From Sinomicrobium sp. (GTDB lineage: Bacteria > Bacteroidota > Bacteroidia > Flavobacteriales > Flavobacteriaceae): a stretch of DNA of 64,000 bases. Below the pieces are notes generated by a model. It was not told where the DNA came from and did no database searches. It was given only the letters and a program-made list of their open reading frames with translations. Both the position numbers and the translations under genes were made by a program. Positions 1 to 8,685 of this stretch are shown one piece after another. Location of the stretch: assembly GCA_029266035.1 (NCBI GenBank), contig JAJUFH010000004.1, forward strand, positions 86,466-150,465, in the 5' to 3' direction. Position 1 is the stretch's first letter, and every line of letters begins with the position of its first letter.

Positions 1-351
1 ATAATACTTGGGAGAAATATCGACAACGACGAGCTTTTCTACCAATTCGCGGTGGGTGGTAGCAAAGAGCATGGCGGTTTTTCCTCCCATGGAGTGACCG
101 ATAATGCTGAGGTCTTCTAATTGGTGATACTTGCAGTAGCGCAATAGGTCTTCGGTGAGCAATTCATAGGAAAACTGATCGGAATGGAAGCTTCTACCGT
201 GATTTCGTTGGTCTACAAGGTGTACTTCAAATCCCTCCTCTGCAAATTTGCTTCCCAGCGTTTTCCAATTGTCCGACATTCCGAGGAATCCGTGAAGAAT
301 GATAAGTGGTTTGCCTTGTCCGAGTATTTTTGAGTATAGTTGTCCTTCCAT
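1..351 (-). CDS. alpha/beta hydrolase, N-terminal part (window edge)
   Basis: The first 117 residues of an alpha/beta-fold esterase of the YbfF type are visible; the rest lies outside the window. The N-terminus starts MEGQLYSKILG and runs into the oxyanion-hole region HGFLGMSDNW at about residues 21-30. The nucleophile elbow GHSMGG follows at about residues 88-93, and a DQRNHGRS segment typical of YbfF-like acyl-CoA/short-ester hydrolases precedes it. The catalytic Asp and His are not in view. It is followed after 7 bp by the large lipoprotein gene on this strand... that gene is upstream in transcription, so the two probably share a transcript. The substrate cannot be deduced. Confidence 0.85.
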   Translation of the reverse strand, partial: MEGQLYSKILGQGKPLIILHGFLGMSDNWKTLGSKFAEEGFEVHLVDQRNHGRSFHSDQFSYELLTEDLLRYCKYHQLEDLSIIGHSMGGKTAMLFATTHRELVEKLVVVDISPKYY

Positions 352-358
352 TTGATGA

Positions 359-2767
359 TTACATTCTGTACGAAATAAGCTTGTCTTTTTCGCCTTGTGT
401 GACGAATTCCAATCCGCCGTTGCTACCTTTTCTAAGGTCGATGGCAGAAGTGCCGTAAACCGGGCTGTTGCCCATCAATTTTGCATTACTGTCAAAGATA
501 TAGACTTTTTTCGCCTGCATATCGGTGATAGCTACATATATTTTGTTGTCTATATAAAAAATTTCCGGTTTTGTATAGATGCCGTAGTCCAGTTCGTATT
601 TATTCGTTTTTACGGTAAAAATATTGTCCGACATTGTGGCCAGTGTTTTGGAGGTGGCGTAGATACCGTGTTCCCCGTCTAGCTCGAGTGATATGCTGTT
701 GAGACGCCCTTGCTCATCTACCTGCACGAGATCGCCTGATGCATTGGTAGTGGTAAATTTGTTTTTGTAGGGGTATACTTCATTTCCTGAAAAGTTTATT
801 TTGCCTTTTACCTGTACCCTGTTACGCCCTGTGCGATGCAATAGGTGGAGGGTGCCGTTTTCTTCTTGTACAACGATATAGTCGCGATTACCTAGCCTGA
901 TGTGTTTGGGTGGGTTTATAATAGCCGAACTCGTCCCTTTAAATACAAATCCACTCACGCGTTTTCCCTCAGAATTAAAGGGGACTACAGTATTGTTTTG
1001 CGTAATAAAAAATCGATATTTTTTGTTGTGGTCGTAGTCAAATACCGCCAGTCCTTTGGTGATAGGGTGATCTACTTTTACGGGAAATGGGGATACATCA
1101 TTCCCGTTTCGATCTACTATATAGATGCCGTCTTCCAGCGCAAAGGCCAATTGCAGTTTTCCGTTTTTGTAGAGATCTACCTGATTAATGCTACCGAGGA
1201 TAGGGCTGTTGAGTTTTTTCTTCCACAGCACCTTTCCTTTGTCGGAGATGAGGTAGAGATTGTTTTCTACGTCTTGCACTACGATTTCATTTCTCTTGTT
1301 GCGGTGGTTGGTTACCCATTGTGGTGGCAGGGCGATATCGGCGTCCAAGGCAATGTTGAATTTTTCAGATATCCCCTGTGTGGTCGTGCTAGTTCCCGGT
1401 TTGCGCATAGCGATATTGGTATGCGTAAAACGCTGTTCGTTTAGCGCCTGTATCACCAGATAAGGAAAGCTTTCTGTCTTGGTAAAGGATGCTTGTTGGA
1501 GGTTTCTGGATACGATTTTGTCAAACAGCAATTCTTTAAAGTGGCTATCTGAAGCCACGGCCAAAGTGGAAGCAGCATCGGGCAGACTTTCTAATAGCTG
1601 CTTGAAGAATTTTTGGAAAGCCAAGGTCGATTTGTTTTGATACTGACTGATGAGGTCGGTAAGTGCTTCCGGCTGATCAGACAATACGATAAAATCGTTT
1701 AGTGCGGTGTAATAGCTCACAGCTTTTCCGAGGCCGAAAGGAGGAAGGGTTTCCTCAAAGGGCTGTAGGGGAGTAATTTTATATATATTGTGATCTCTGA
1801 AATTGCTGTGTAACACAGCTGAAGAAGAGAAGGCATTTTCTGCCATTTCTGTATCGAAGGTGTGAAAGGCCGCAGCGTCGTATGTTTCGGTAAAAATAAT
1901 TGCTATTTCATCTGTGACAGCCAGCAATTCCCTTATTTCAGGGGTGATAGAATCTCGTTGGGCAGAAAAATTTTGCGGACTCAGCGCTAGCATACCTTTA
2001 AATGTAGAGGGGGTGATAGCGGGTGAATGTTTTACGAATGGAGGAACTTCTTCAACAACTAGTGAATCTGTTTCCGAAACGATACCAGACAACAACAACT
2101 CTCCGGGTGATAGGTTTAAGTCGTACATCGTCCATTTCTCTGTTTTTGAGAGATTGTCTTTTATGTTTAGAAGAGGGTTTTTGGGGTTGAATTTGTTGTT
2201 TTTTAGAAATAAAGAGGTCTGCGTACTGCCCTCTGAAAGTGAAAACATCTTTTGAAAGTTCTCGGAGTTGTTTACTTGAAGAGACAGACTTTCATCTATC
2301 AGGCTTTTTGAAGACGACAATATGGAGATACTGTCGGTGAGTGCGCTGAAAATGTGCTGATCTTTTGAGGTGAATTCCCTAAAAGGAGTACTGCTTTGAG
2401 GCGACTTTCTCGCATTCCATCCCGGTATGGAATCGGGGAGGATGTCGCGAGACAGATATGCGAAATTGTAGGTGCTATCTGTTTCTTTTTGGATACACAG
2501 CAAGGCTTCACTTTTGTTTTCCAGTATTTTTAATACTTCTATTTTTTCCTTTAAATCGGGAGGTAACAGAGTGTTGTCTTTTAAAAAGTCGTTGTTCTTA
2601 AGGCTGTTGAAAAAAGCTTGAGGGTTGGGGATTTTTAAGATGATCGTTGCAGTTTCCGGAATGTGAGAGGTGAGTTTCCCGCTATGTCGTTCCGGCTTGC
2701 CACAGGAGGCAAGGAGCAGGAAAACAGTGAAAATAACAATAGTCTTTCGAATTAGGGTATATTTCAT
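359..2767 (-). CDS. large lipoprotein with C-terminal beta-propeller-like region
   Basis: This is an 802-residue protein with a signal peptide and lipobox LASC (Cys22), so it should be a lipoprotein of the cell envelope. Residues about 25-470 form a domain I do not recognise with certainty; its layout of alternating short strands and Phe/Ser-rich segments recalls DUF3352-type proteins. Residues about 480-800 contain repeated strands of the kind ENNLYLISDKGKVLWKKKL, ALEDGIYIVDRNGND and QAKKVYIFDSNAKLMG, which suggest a PQQ/WD-like beta-propeller. No catalytic motif was found. The gene ends 7 bp before the alpha/beta hydrolase start and probably is cotranscribed with it. Function unknown; a scaffolding or binding role on the envelope is inference. 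Confidence 0.8.
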   Translation of the reverse strand: MKYTLIRKTIVIFTVFLLLASCGKPERHSGKLTSHIPETATIILKIPNPQAFFNSLKNNDFLKDNTLLPPDLKEKIEVLKILENKSEALLCIQKETDSTYNFAYLSRDILPDSIPGWNARKSPQSSTPFREFTSKDQHIFSALTDSISILSSSKSLIDESLSLQVNNSENFQKMFSLSEGSTQTSLFLKNNKFNPKNPLLNIKDNLSKTEKWTMYDLNLSPGELLLSGIVSETDSLVVEEVPPFVKHSPAITPSTFKGMLALSPQNFSAQRDSITPEIRELLAVTDEIAIIFTETYDAAAFHTFDTEMAENAFSSSAVLHSNFRDHNIYKITPLQPFEETLPPFGLGKAVSYYTALNDFIVLSDQPEALTDLISQYQNKSTLAFQKFFKQLLESLPDAASTLAVASDSHFKELLFDKIVSRNLQQASFTKTESFPYLVIQALNEQRFTHTNIAMRKPGTSTTTQGISEKFNIALDADIALPPQWVTNHRNKRNEIVVQDVENNLYLISDKGKVLWKKKLNSPILGSINQVDLYKNGKLQLAFALEDGIYIVDRNGNDVSPFPVKVDHPITKGLAVFDYDHNKKYRFFITQNNTVVPFNSEGKRVSGFVFKGTSSAIINPPKHIRLGNRDYIVVQEENGTLHLLHRTGRNRVQVKGKINFSGNEVYPYKNKFTTTNASGDLVQVDEQGRLNSISLELDGEHGIYATSKTLATMSDNIFTVKTNKYELDYGIYTKPEIFYIDNKIYVAITDMQAKKVYIFDSNAKLMGNSPVYGTSAIDLRKGSNGGLEFVTQGEKDKLISYRM

Positions 2768-2797
2768 TTGACCTCAGCTTGTATTTTTTTAACGTAT

Positions 2798-2833
2798 AAC
2801 GGGCCTAACCTATTGTAGGTAGAGCCCGTTTTT
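2798..2833. other. hairpin in the spacer between TPR gene and lipoprotein gene
   Basis: AACGGGC at 2798-2804 pairs with GCCCGTT at 2824-2830 and an inner ACCTA/TAGGT pairs as well. The T-run follows only on the + strand, while both flanking genes are on the - strand, so this may be a leader structure or a weak terminator. Role uncertain. Confidence 0.45.
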
Positions 2834-2870
2834 GTATTGTTGAGTGATTGAAACTCGCTATTCAAATCGA

Positions 2871-3581
2871 TTATTTGTCGTCTTCGTTGACCTGAGCGCT
2901 TTGTTCGGGGCTGTTTTTCTGGTTTTCTAATGCTTGTTTAATCTGTTTGGCGAGATTGAAATTAGGAGCCAATGCCAACGCTTGATCCATTAGTTGAATG
3001 GCCTCATCTACTTTTGTTTTGTCTTTGTTGAATGTGAGCAATCCTTTTTGGTAGGTCAGTGCAGCTTTTAGAGGTACTTCATAGGGAGGGTTGCTTTCGT
3101 AGAAAGGCATTTTCATATCGTCTTTGACGTTTTGAAGTCCGTATCCGATATGTTTGTCTACCTCGTCCAACTTCCCGATTTGTAGGTTGAGGTTGGCGAG
3201 TTCGTATGCGAGATAGGCATCGGGATTTCGGTCGAACAGAATTTCGTATTGCTGTACGGCTAGTTGCGGTTGTTCGAGTGATTTCAAGGATATCGCTTTG
3301 ACATCTACAGCCATATCTGATGCAGAAGTGTCTTTTTCGGTGCCGAGCAGGTTGATAGCCTGCATATATTGTCTCGAATTGGCATAGAGAAAGGCCAAAG
3401 TATCTTTGCGTTCTTGAGAAGGGGCGATAACATAGAGGTGAGTAAGCGCGTTGATAGCTCCCTGTATATCCCCTTGTACCCTCATCTGCTTGTAAAAATC
3501 TTCGTAGTGTTTTTTCAGATCGGTTTGTCCGTTTGCCATAAAGAATGATGAGAATATGGCTAAAATTGCAATCTTTTTCAT
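2871..3581 (-). CDS. exported tetratricopeptide-repeat protein
   Basis: The product is 236 residues when started at MKKIAILAIFSSF, which gives a clean signal peptide ending near ANGQ. A longer reading starting at 3671 would put 30 unlikely residues before the signal peptide and would start upstream of the -7 box at 3606-3613, so it is rejected. The body consists of helical TPR-type repeats, for example NPDAYLAYELANLNLQIGKL and an AIQLMDQALALAPNFNLAKQ helix pair. The C-terminus is acidic and polar. TPR proteins act as protein-protein scaffolds; the partner here is unknown. It sits just upstream of the large lipoprotein in the same direction, with a hairpin between. Confidence 0.85.
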   Translation of the reverse strand: MKKIAILAIFSSFFMANGQTDLKKHYEDFYKQMRVQGDIQGAINALTHLYVIAPSQERKDTLAFLYANSRQYMQAINLLGTEKDTSASDMAVDVKAISLKSLEQPQLAVQQYEILFDRNPDAYLAYELANLNLQIGKLDEVDKHIGYGLQNVKDDMKMPFYESNPPYEVPLKAALTYQKGLLTFNKDKTKVDEAIQLMDQALALAPNFNLAKQIKQALENQKNSPEQSAQVNEDDK

Positions 3582-3605
3582 AGGATAAAATCGTATTAAG
3601 GTTTC

Positions 3606-3613
3606 CAAAACTA
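3606..3613 (-). promoter_or_regulatory. -7 promoter box TAGTTTTG of the TPR gene
   Basis: The sequence matches the Bacteroidetes -7 consensus TAnnTTTG and lies 24 bp before the chosen ATG at 3581. It argues against a start at 3671. Confidence 0.5.
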
Positions 3614-3687
3614 TAAAAAAATAGCATTGATCCGTACAAAAACGATTAAGAAACTGTCTAAATTTTGTCACCCGTATTTTAAGCAGT

Positions 3688-4482
3688 TCAAATATCTTTT
3701 AAAAATTGATATTGAAGCGTGTTTATCAGATAGGTTGAAGATATGATTTTGCCTTGTGTTTCAACATCGTCTGAAAAGTTGGGTGGGGGAATTCTGAGTG
3801 CTGTGGCTCTTTCTGTGTAGTATACTTTTCGCGATGGGTGATTGGGGTGTGCTGCATTAAATACTTTACCCCATTGTTGCTGTCTGATAATCTCGGAGAT
3901 AATACCTATGCAGTCGTCTCTGTGAATGAGGTTGACCGGAGCCTCTCCATTGGGAATTTCGGTTTTTCCCGACAGCTGAAGTACTGGTTGTCGATCTTCT
4001 GCGATAAGTCCAGCAAAGCGAAGTATGGTAGCTTGACTACTGAATTTCCTGATCAGTGCCTCGCAGGCCAACAATTGTTTACCACTTTCTTTGTCGGGTG
4101 CAGTTAGGGTGTGTTCGGTAACTACGGTATTGCTATCAGCGTACACTGAGGTACTGCTTATAAAGAGGATACGAGCCGGGGGGTGGTGGTCTAATGCTTG
4201 AAGTATCACATTGATCTTTCGTACAAAATTCTCGTTTTCTGCCGCTTTCAGCCGTGGTGGAAGCGCAATGATGAGTATATCTGCCCCTTGTATAAAATCG
4301 GAAAAGGAACCATCGATACCCTTTACAGTTATTTGTATTACAAAGGGGAGGATACCTTTTTCAGAAAGTGCAGCTGCCTTTTCCGGTGAGGTCACCGAGC
4401 CATATATGCTGTGCCCTTGCTGGCGAAGTGCATTGCCCAAGGGGAGCCCCAGCCATCCGCAGCCTAATATCGCTATTTTCAC
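3688..4482 (-). CDS. NAD(P)-binding sugar-epimerase-like protein (YeeZ type)
   Basis: The 264-residue product opens with a Rossmann motif, ILGCGWLGLPLGNAL, with glycines at about 7, 9 and 12. That is the modified form found in YeeZ-like short-chain dehydrogenase relatives. A second conserved block, FISSTSVYADSNTVVTEHT, at about residues 110-130 corresponds to the Ser/Tyr region of NAD-dependent epimerases, and NLIHRDDCIGII near 185 is the usual C-terminal epimerase signature. Substrate is unknown in this family. Upstream lies a T/G-rich tract (4487-4554) rather than a recognisable promoter. It is followed after about 100 bp by the TPR gene on the same strand. Confidence 0.85.
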   Translation of the reverse strand: MKIAILGCGWLGLPLGNALRQQGHSIYGSVTSPEKAAALSEKGILPFVIQITVKGIDGSFSDFIQGADILIIALPPRLKAAENENFVRKINVILQALDHHPPARILFISSTSVYADSNTVVTEHTLTAPDKESGKQLLACEALIRKFSSQATILRFAGLIAEDRQPVLQLSGKTEIPNGEAPVNLIHRDDCIGIISEIIRQQQWGKVFNAAHPNHPSRKVYYTERATALRIPPPNFSDDVETQGKIISSTYLINTLQYQFLKDI

Positions 4483-4486
4483 TGGT

Positions 4487-4554
4487 TTTTTTTTTAGGTT
4501 TTTTGACCTTTTGTGTTTTTGTTCTTTTGTGTTTTTGTGTTTTTGGTTTGTATA
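4487..4554. repeat. T/G-rich low-complexity tract
   Basis: The stretch repeats TTTTGTGTTTTTGT-like units on the + strand and contains no gene. Similar TTTTTGTGTTTTCG tracts recur at 15049-15076, and related TAGTTnGTAGT tracts lie near 6930, 14925, 27120, 37063 and 61260. Confidence 0.5.
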
Positions 4555-4638
4555 AATGCTGCCTTTAGGGTGGCTAATCGATGACAGTCTTGGGTTCGCC
4601 GGGCTAAATCACTGTAATAGTTGAATTGCTCATCACCG

Positions 4639-6921
4639 TTAAGGGATGAAATTTACGGTTTTTTTAAGGATAACGGCATCGTTGAGTACAAAGGGTTTGG
4701 GGATATGCCCTTCGGGTCTGGGAGCCACCGAAAACAGTTTGTGCTGCAGGAGATCAAAGGAGGATTCGTAAAGGGTGAGTTGTGGTTTTTCGTCTGAAGG
4801 CAGACGAAGTTGTATTTCAGTATAGCTATTGTCGGTAATAAAATGGGAAAATAGACGATTGCCCCTTTGTTGATTTTTTAGGTAGGTGGTAGGTAGTATA
4901 GCACCGTTAACGTTGCAAGAAAGGATAGCTGAAGTAGAATAGACATCGAGTCGATTGACGCTGCGTTGAGGTGTGATACAGAGATCTATCAGACGCTCGT
5001 TGGCCACAACCGTATCCCGGAGTACTTCGACCACAGGGGGGAGTATGTTTTTTACCGGAGCCTCTGCCGTATGGGTAAATGTACTGGAATACTTGCTACT
5101 AAAAGTTTCCACCGTATCGTTTTGTTGTTTTTCGTTTGCGAAATAAGAGGAGATCCAACTTCCCGGAATCGGATCATAGGTAGCCCAATGCGCTTTGTTG
5201 TTATCGGTATTCAACAGGTATACCAGACTGTCAGGTTGGGGATGTTCTTTGTCAAAATCAGAGGAATTGTGGGCTACAATCAGGAGTACAATCGCCACAA
5301 CTGTTGTGAGCAGGGCGAGTTTGCGGTGCCGTTGATATGCTGCGATTACTGGAATTAGAAGTGCAAATAACAACGCCGTAAGCAGTGTAGAGGCTATCGC
5401 CATTTTCAATCCGAGACCAACCGGAAACATTTGGATAAGGGGAGCAAATATCCAGATAGCGGGTAGAGCCAGAAGGCTGAGTGTTAAAACACTTGGTTTT
5501 TTCCAACGGATGAGAACAAATAGAGAGCCCAATGCGCAATACAGTGGAATGATAAAAAAGCTCGCTCCTTTCAAATAGTGCCCGAGCAGGGTACAGAGCA
5601 ACAGCCAAAAAAATATGGGGATAACCAAGAGGTTGGCGGCTGTCAGTTTTTTGAATGCTCCGTAGAACACGAGACAAATTGCCGCGCTACATAGGGTGAA
5701 TACAGTGATATAGGTATGACCGTTATAGGGGAATCCTTGGAGTATATCGGCATATCCTGGATAGAAATGCAGCAATAAGGGCCAACTGAAATAACCTAAA
5801 AGCCCACAACAAATAAGTGCGGCAAAAAACGGAATACCTGCTTTTAAAATTTCCTTGGTATGGAGTACTTTTTCCCGGAAGCCGTAAACGAGGGCGAGTA
5901 TAAAAAGGAGGAGAGCAAATGTATTCAATGGCCATATCCAAGAGAAAGGGTAGTGTATCACCATTCCTCCCGGGGCGTTGAAAAAGACGTGATCGCGTTC
6001 GCTTTTTAAGCTGCTCATATCGGTATCGGCAAAAAAGTGGAGTAGGGGCATAAGGTATGAACCCTGATGTTGAAGGGTAGTGCGATCCAATCTCGGCGGT
6101 ATATCCAATGCCGTGTGATAGTCGTAATGGTCGTCTATAAAAGCGAAGTTTAAACCATTTATGTCGCCGTCTTCTCGAAATACAGTCAGGTCGGTGTCGT
6201 TAGGAAGTATTTTGTAAACACTGTAAAGCAGCGAATTTGCAACAGGATAGGAAGGCTGAGCTTCGGCAAAGGCCTTTATCAGTCCAGAATTCCCGGCATT
6301 GGTTTCGGGAAGCATAAAACTGGGACCACCACTGCCCCGCGCCTCAAAATTGAGCACGAGCTTTACTTTTTTTGCCCAAGGGTGTTGCGATACAAACAGC
6401 TTTGCACCGTTGAGTCCGAGTTCTTCCGAGTCTGTAAACAGTACGATGATATCGTTTTTCGGATATCGTTTTTCGGAGAGATAAGCCCTTAGTCCTTCAA
6501 GTATTGTCGCTACACCGCTCCCGGCATCACTGGCGCCAAATGAAGAGTGAGGAGCACTGTCGTAATGCGACAACAGCACCAAGGCATCGCCTTTACCGCT
6601 GCCTTTTACCTTGGCGACAATATTGCTGGCTTTACTCACATTACCCCAGTTGCCCGAGGTGTAGCCCTGTTGTACTTCCGGGGTGAGTCCGAGTTTTTCC
6701 AATTCAGCGATAAGGTAGTCTCGCACTTCTTTATGAGCTTCCGCTCCTACGTAGTGTTGTTTTTGGGAGATGGCACGCACGTGAATCATAGCGCGCTCTG
6801 TAGAAAAGCTGTTTTCGGGAGCATTGAGTTTGATATAGGTCTGTGGCATGGTGCCGTAAAACGACCAGTAAACCGCCGCACAAAGCAGCAGTAACGACAG
6901 TGGAGCAGCGTAAGTTTTCAT
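4639..6921 (-). CDS. membrane-bound M28-family metallopeptidase
   Basis: This 760-residue protein has an N-terminal membrane anchor at about residues 5-24 and an M28 aminopeptidase domain. The di-zinc site is visible: His119 in LSHYDSAPHSS, Asp132 in GASDAGSG, the Glu166-Glu167 pair in FTDSEELG, the ARGSGGP segment after LNFE, and a late His in DDHYDYHTALDIP. From about residue 325 to 560 there are some eight hydrophobic segments, followed by a soluble C-terminal domain of about 190 residues. This resembles the ER metallopeptidase (Fxna-like) architecture rather than secreted M28 enzymes. The active site probably faces the periplasm. It is a single-gene unit; no clear promoter box was found, and the upstream spacer holds a TTAGTT-rich tract. 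Confidence 0.9.
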   Translation of the reverse strand: MKTYAAPLSLLLLCAAVYWSFYGTMPQTYIKLNAPENSFSTERAMIHVRAISQKQHYVGAEAHKEVRDYLIAELEKLGLTPEVQQGYTSGNWGNVSKASNIVAKVKGSGKGDALVLLSHYDSAPHSSFGASDAGSGVATILEGLRAYLSEKRYPKNDIIVLFTDSEELGLNGAKLFVSQHPWAKKVKLVLNFEARGSGGPSFMLPETNAGNSGLIKAFAEAQPSYPVANSLLYSVYKILPNDTDLTVFREDGDINGLNFAFIDDHYDYHTALDIPPRLDRTTLQHQGSYLMPLLHFFADTDMSSLKSERDHVFFNAPGGMVIHYPFSWIWPLNTFALLLFILALVYGFREKVLHTKEILKAGIPFFAALICCGLLGYFSWPLLLHFYPGYADILQGFPYNGHTYITVFTLCSAAICLVFYGAFKKLTAANLLVIPIFFWLLLCTLLGHYLKGASFFIIPLYCALGSLFVLIRWKKPSVLTLSLLALPAIWIFAPLIQMFPVGLGLKMAIASTLLTALLFALLIPVIAAYQRHRKLALLTTVVAIVLLIVAHNSSDFDKEHPQPDSLVYLLNTDNNKAHWATYDPIPGSWISSYFANEKQQNDTVETFSSKYSSTFTHTAEAPVKNILPPVVEVLRDTVVANERLIDLCITPQRSVNRLDVYSTSAILSCNVNGAILPTTYLKNQQRGNRLFSHFITDNSYTEIQLRLPSDEKPQLTLYESSFDLLQHKLFSVAPRPEGHIPKPFVLNDAVILKKTVNFIP

Positions 6922-7141
6922 TGTTTGTTCTTAGTTTTTAGTTGGTTGTTTGGTTACACTAACATCTCAATACTAAGTACCCAACCCAATACCAACGTAA
7001 AGATACCAATGCTGTATGAGCTTTGCAACTTCGGGGGGTAGATGATTATTTGATGTGTTTTTATGATTTTATATAGATTATTTATAGGATAAATGAAATA
7101 TAATTGCTATTTTTATAACTAACCCAAAAAAATAAACCACT

Positions 7142-7606
7142 ATGGCAATCAAGAGTTTTCAAGGAGCGAGGGAGGAAATAAAGAAAGATTATTACTACTC
7201 CATCAATGTGGCAGATCACATGACGCGGAAGCTGGTGACTTTTACGGCAGATCAGAATTTGCTGGAGGTTATGGAGAGCTTTATGAAGAATAGGATTACC
7301 GGTGCCCCGGTTGTAGATGACAATGGTAAACTCATAGGGATTATTTCCGATAGCGATTGTATGAAGCAGATATCAGAGGGGCGCTATTTCAACATGCCGA
7401 TATGCGATATGACGGTAGATAAGTATATGTCTACCGAGGTGATGACCATAGCGGCAGATGCTAATATTTTTGATGCGGCCACCCGTTTTTACAATACCAG
7501 GCATCGCAGGTTTCCTGTGGTAGAAAACGGTTATCTCATAGGGCAAATTAGCCGTAAGGATGTGATGTTGGCAGCTTTGCGTATCAGTGGGCACAATTGG
7601 AGATAA
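7142..7606 (+). CDS. tandem CBS-domain protein
   Basis: The 154-residue protein is essentially two CBS domains. The first is at about residues 20-80 (ADHMTRKLVTF, then GAPVVDDNGKLIGIISDSD), and the second at about residues 90-150 (VDKYMSTEVMTI, then RRFPVVENGYLIGQISRKDV). CBS pairs bind adenine nucleotides and sense energy state. No other domain is attached, so it is a stand-alone sensor or regulator whose target cannot be read from here. It converges with the zinc-ribbon gene; their stop codons are 2 bp apart. Confidence 0.9.
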   Translation: MAIKSFQGAREEIKKDYYYSINVADHMTRKLVTFTADQNLLEVMESFMKNRITGAPVVDDNGKLIGIISDSDCMKQISEGRYFNMPICDMTVDKYMSTEVMTIAADANIFDAATRFYNTRHRRFPVVENGYLIGQISRKDVMLAALRISGHNWR

Positions 7607-7608
7607 GT

Positions 7609-7956
7609 TTAGCCTTGCTTGACCAAAACATAGATGTCGTTTTCCAGTGGTAGGTATCCCAAATCGTACAGGAAGAAATAGGTTTTACCATTCCTAGTGG
7701 TATAGGTATGGGTAAAGTAGTCGAAATCAAATCCTCTTTCCAAGAGCTTTAGTTTGCTGGTTTTGGTCTTGTCTTTCGGATTTAACTCGGCCAGTATCCG
7801 ATAGTTTTTCCTCAATTTGTTGTTTATACGCCTCATCAGGTTTTTGCTGTCTCTGTTAAGGCGGTTGTTGTAGGCATTTCTACAGTGATCTCCACAAAAC
7901 TTTTTGTCTGTTCGACCCGAAACAGGACGTTCGCATTCGAGGCATTTTCTATTCAT
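7609..7956 (-). CDS. DUF2116-like zinc-ribbon protein
   Basis: Started at MNRKCLECERPV, the product is 115 residues with one zinc ribbon near the N-terminus: CLEC at residues 4-7 and CGDHC about 13 residues later, in KKFCGDHCRNAYNNR. The rest is basic, then a mixed segment ending YLPLENDIYVLVKQG. The longer upstream reading from 8007 is non-Met-like sequence and is rejected. Such proteins are small, conserved in Bacteroidetes and of unknown role. It converges with the CBS gene. Confidence 0.8.
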   Translation of the reverse strand: MNRKCLECERPVSGRTDKKFCGDHCRNAYNNRLNRDSKNLMRRINNKLRKNYRILAELNPKDKTKTSKLKLLERGFDFDYFTHTYTTRNGKTYFFLYDLGYLPLENDIYVLVKQG

Positions 7957-8053
7957 AATATTGATTTTAGGAAAATTACTACAATATACGAAATAAAAAA
8001 ATGTCAAATTAATCTTATCTTATACAAGTGGGAAGAGGGTGTATTAGAATGTA

Positions 8054-8428
8054 TTACTTAATCACCAACTTTCGTGTAGAAGTACTGTTTATTTCGGTGA
8101 CTTTTATAATGTAAATCCCGGCATTGAGTGCAGAGACATTGAGGGTACGACCACTGATTCTAGTGCGGAGCACTTCTTTGCCCAATACATCGTATATTGA
8201 GATTTCCTTAGGAAGGTTTTTCTGGGTGTGAATAGCCACCATACCTTCGGTTACCGGATTGGGGTATAGGCGGAGTTCTTCAATATCTTTTTGGGCAACA
8301 GTATCCTTGCTGGGCCTGGTAAGTAGTGCCCTGTAGTTTGTGTACCGCTGTTTTTTAACTACTTTCTCCTGAGAGTATCCAAAGAAACAGCATGCGAACA
8401 TCAGAATAAGTAGGTAAAATTTTTTCAT
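8054..8428 (-). CDS. very short T9SS-sorted protein
   Basis: The protein has 124 residues from MKKFYLLILMF. It has a signal peptide ending near FGYSQ, a charged linker of about 30 residues, and then a full type A T9SS C-terminal sorting domain. That domain begins LRLYPNPVTEGMVAIHT and ends STSTRKLVIK, with the KEISIYDVLGKEV and LNAGIYIIKV strands expected of the family. There is almost no cargo between signal and sorting domain. The ATG at 8428 is chosen over a GTG at 8434. A -7 box lies at 8451-8458. T9SS substrates are exported across the outer membrane and often anchored to A-type lipopolysaccharide; what this one does is unknown. Confidence 0.88.
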   Translation of the reverse strand: MKKFYLLILMFACCFFGYSQEKVVKKQRYTNYRALLTRPSKDTVAQKDIEELRLYPNPVTEGMVAIHTQKNLPKEISIYDVLGKEVLRTRISGRTLNVSALNAGIYIIKVTEINSTSTRKLVIK

Positions 8429-8450
8429 CCGCACAGTCTTTCGTATGATA

Positions 8451-8458
8451 CAAATTTA
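8451..8458 (-). promoter_or_regulatory. -7 promoter box TAAATTTG of the short T9SS gene
   Basis: Exact match to TAnnTTTG, 22 bp before the ATG at 8428. TTTTG at 8474-8478 could serve as the -33 element, although the 15 bp spacing is short. Confidence 0.45.
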
Positions 8459-8630
8459 TTAAAAAATACGACTCAAAACACTATTATTTTGTTAATAGAT
8501 ATTAATTTTCTGGATAAAAAAAATGAGTTTTTGCGATTACAACACTTCAATATGCGATGTTTTTTACAGAGTAGCGGTGTGGTTTTATGGCGATATTTCT
8601 GTAGTAAATTGGTGTTGGGATAATAGTAAA

Positions 8631-8659
8631 GAGGCTGTCTTTTTTTCGAAGACAGCCTC
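8631..8659. terminator. terminator hairpin after TonB receptor
   Basis: GAGGCTGTCTT (8631-8641) pairs perfectly with AAGACAGCCTC (8649-8659). It lies 27 bp beyond the stop of the receptor gene on the - strand. The core AGGCTGTCTT also occurs in the hairpin at 57314-57350. Confidence 0.65.
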
Positions 8660-8685
8660 AAACCTGATAAATATGAGATATAGTA

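Noticed and set aside
2798..2833. Canonical terminator for the TPR gene
   Set aside because: The T-run is on the + strand, but both neighbouring genes are read on the - strand; listed only as a hairpin.
3582..3671. Longer N-terminus of the TPR protein
   Set aside because: Promoter box lies inside it and it hides a normal signal peptide.
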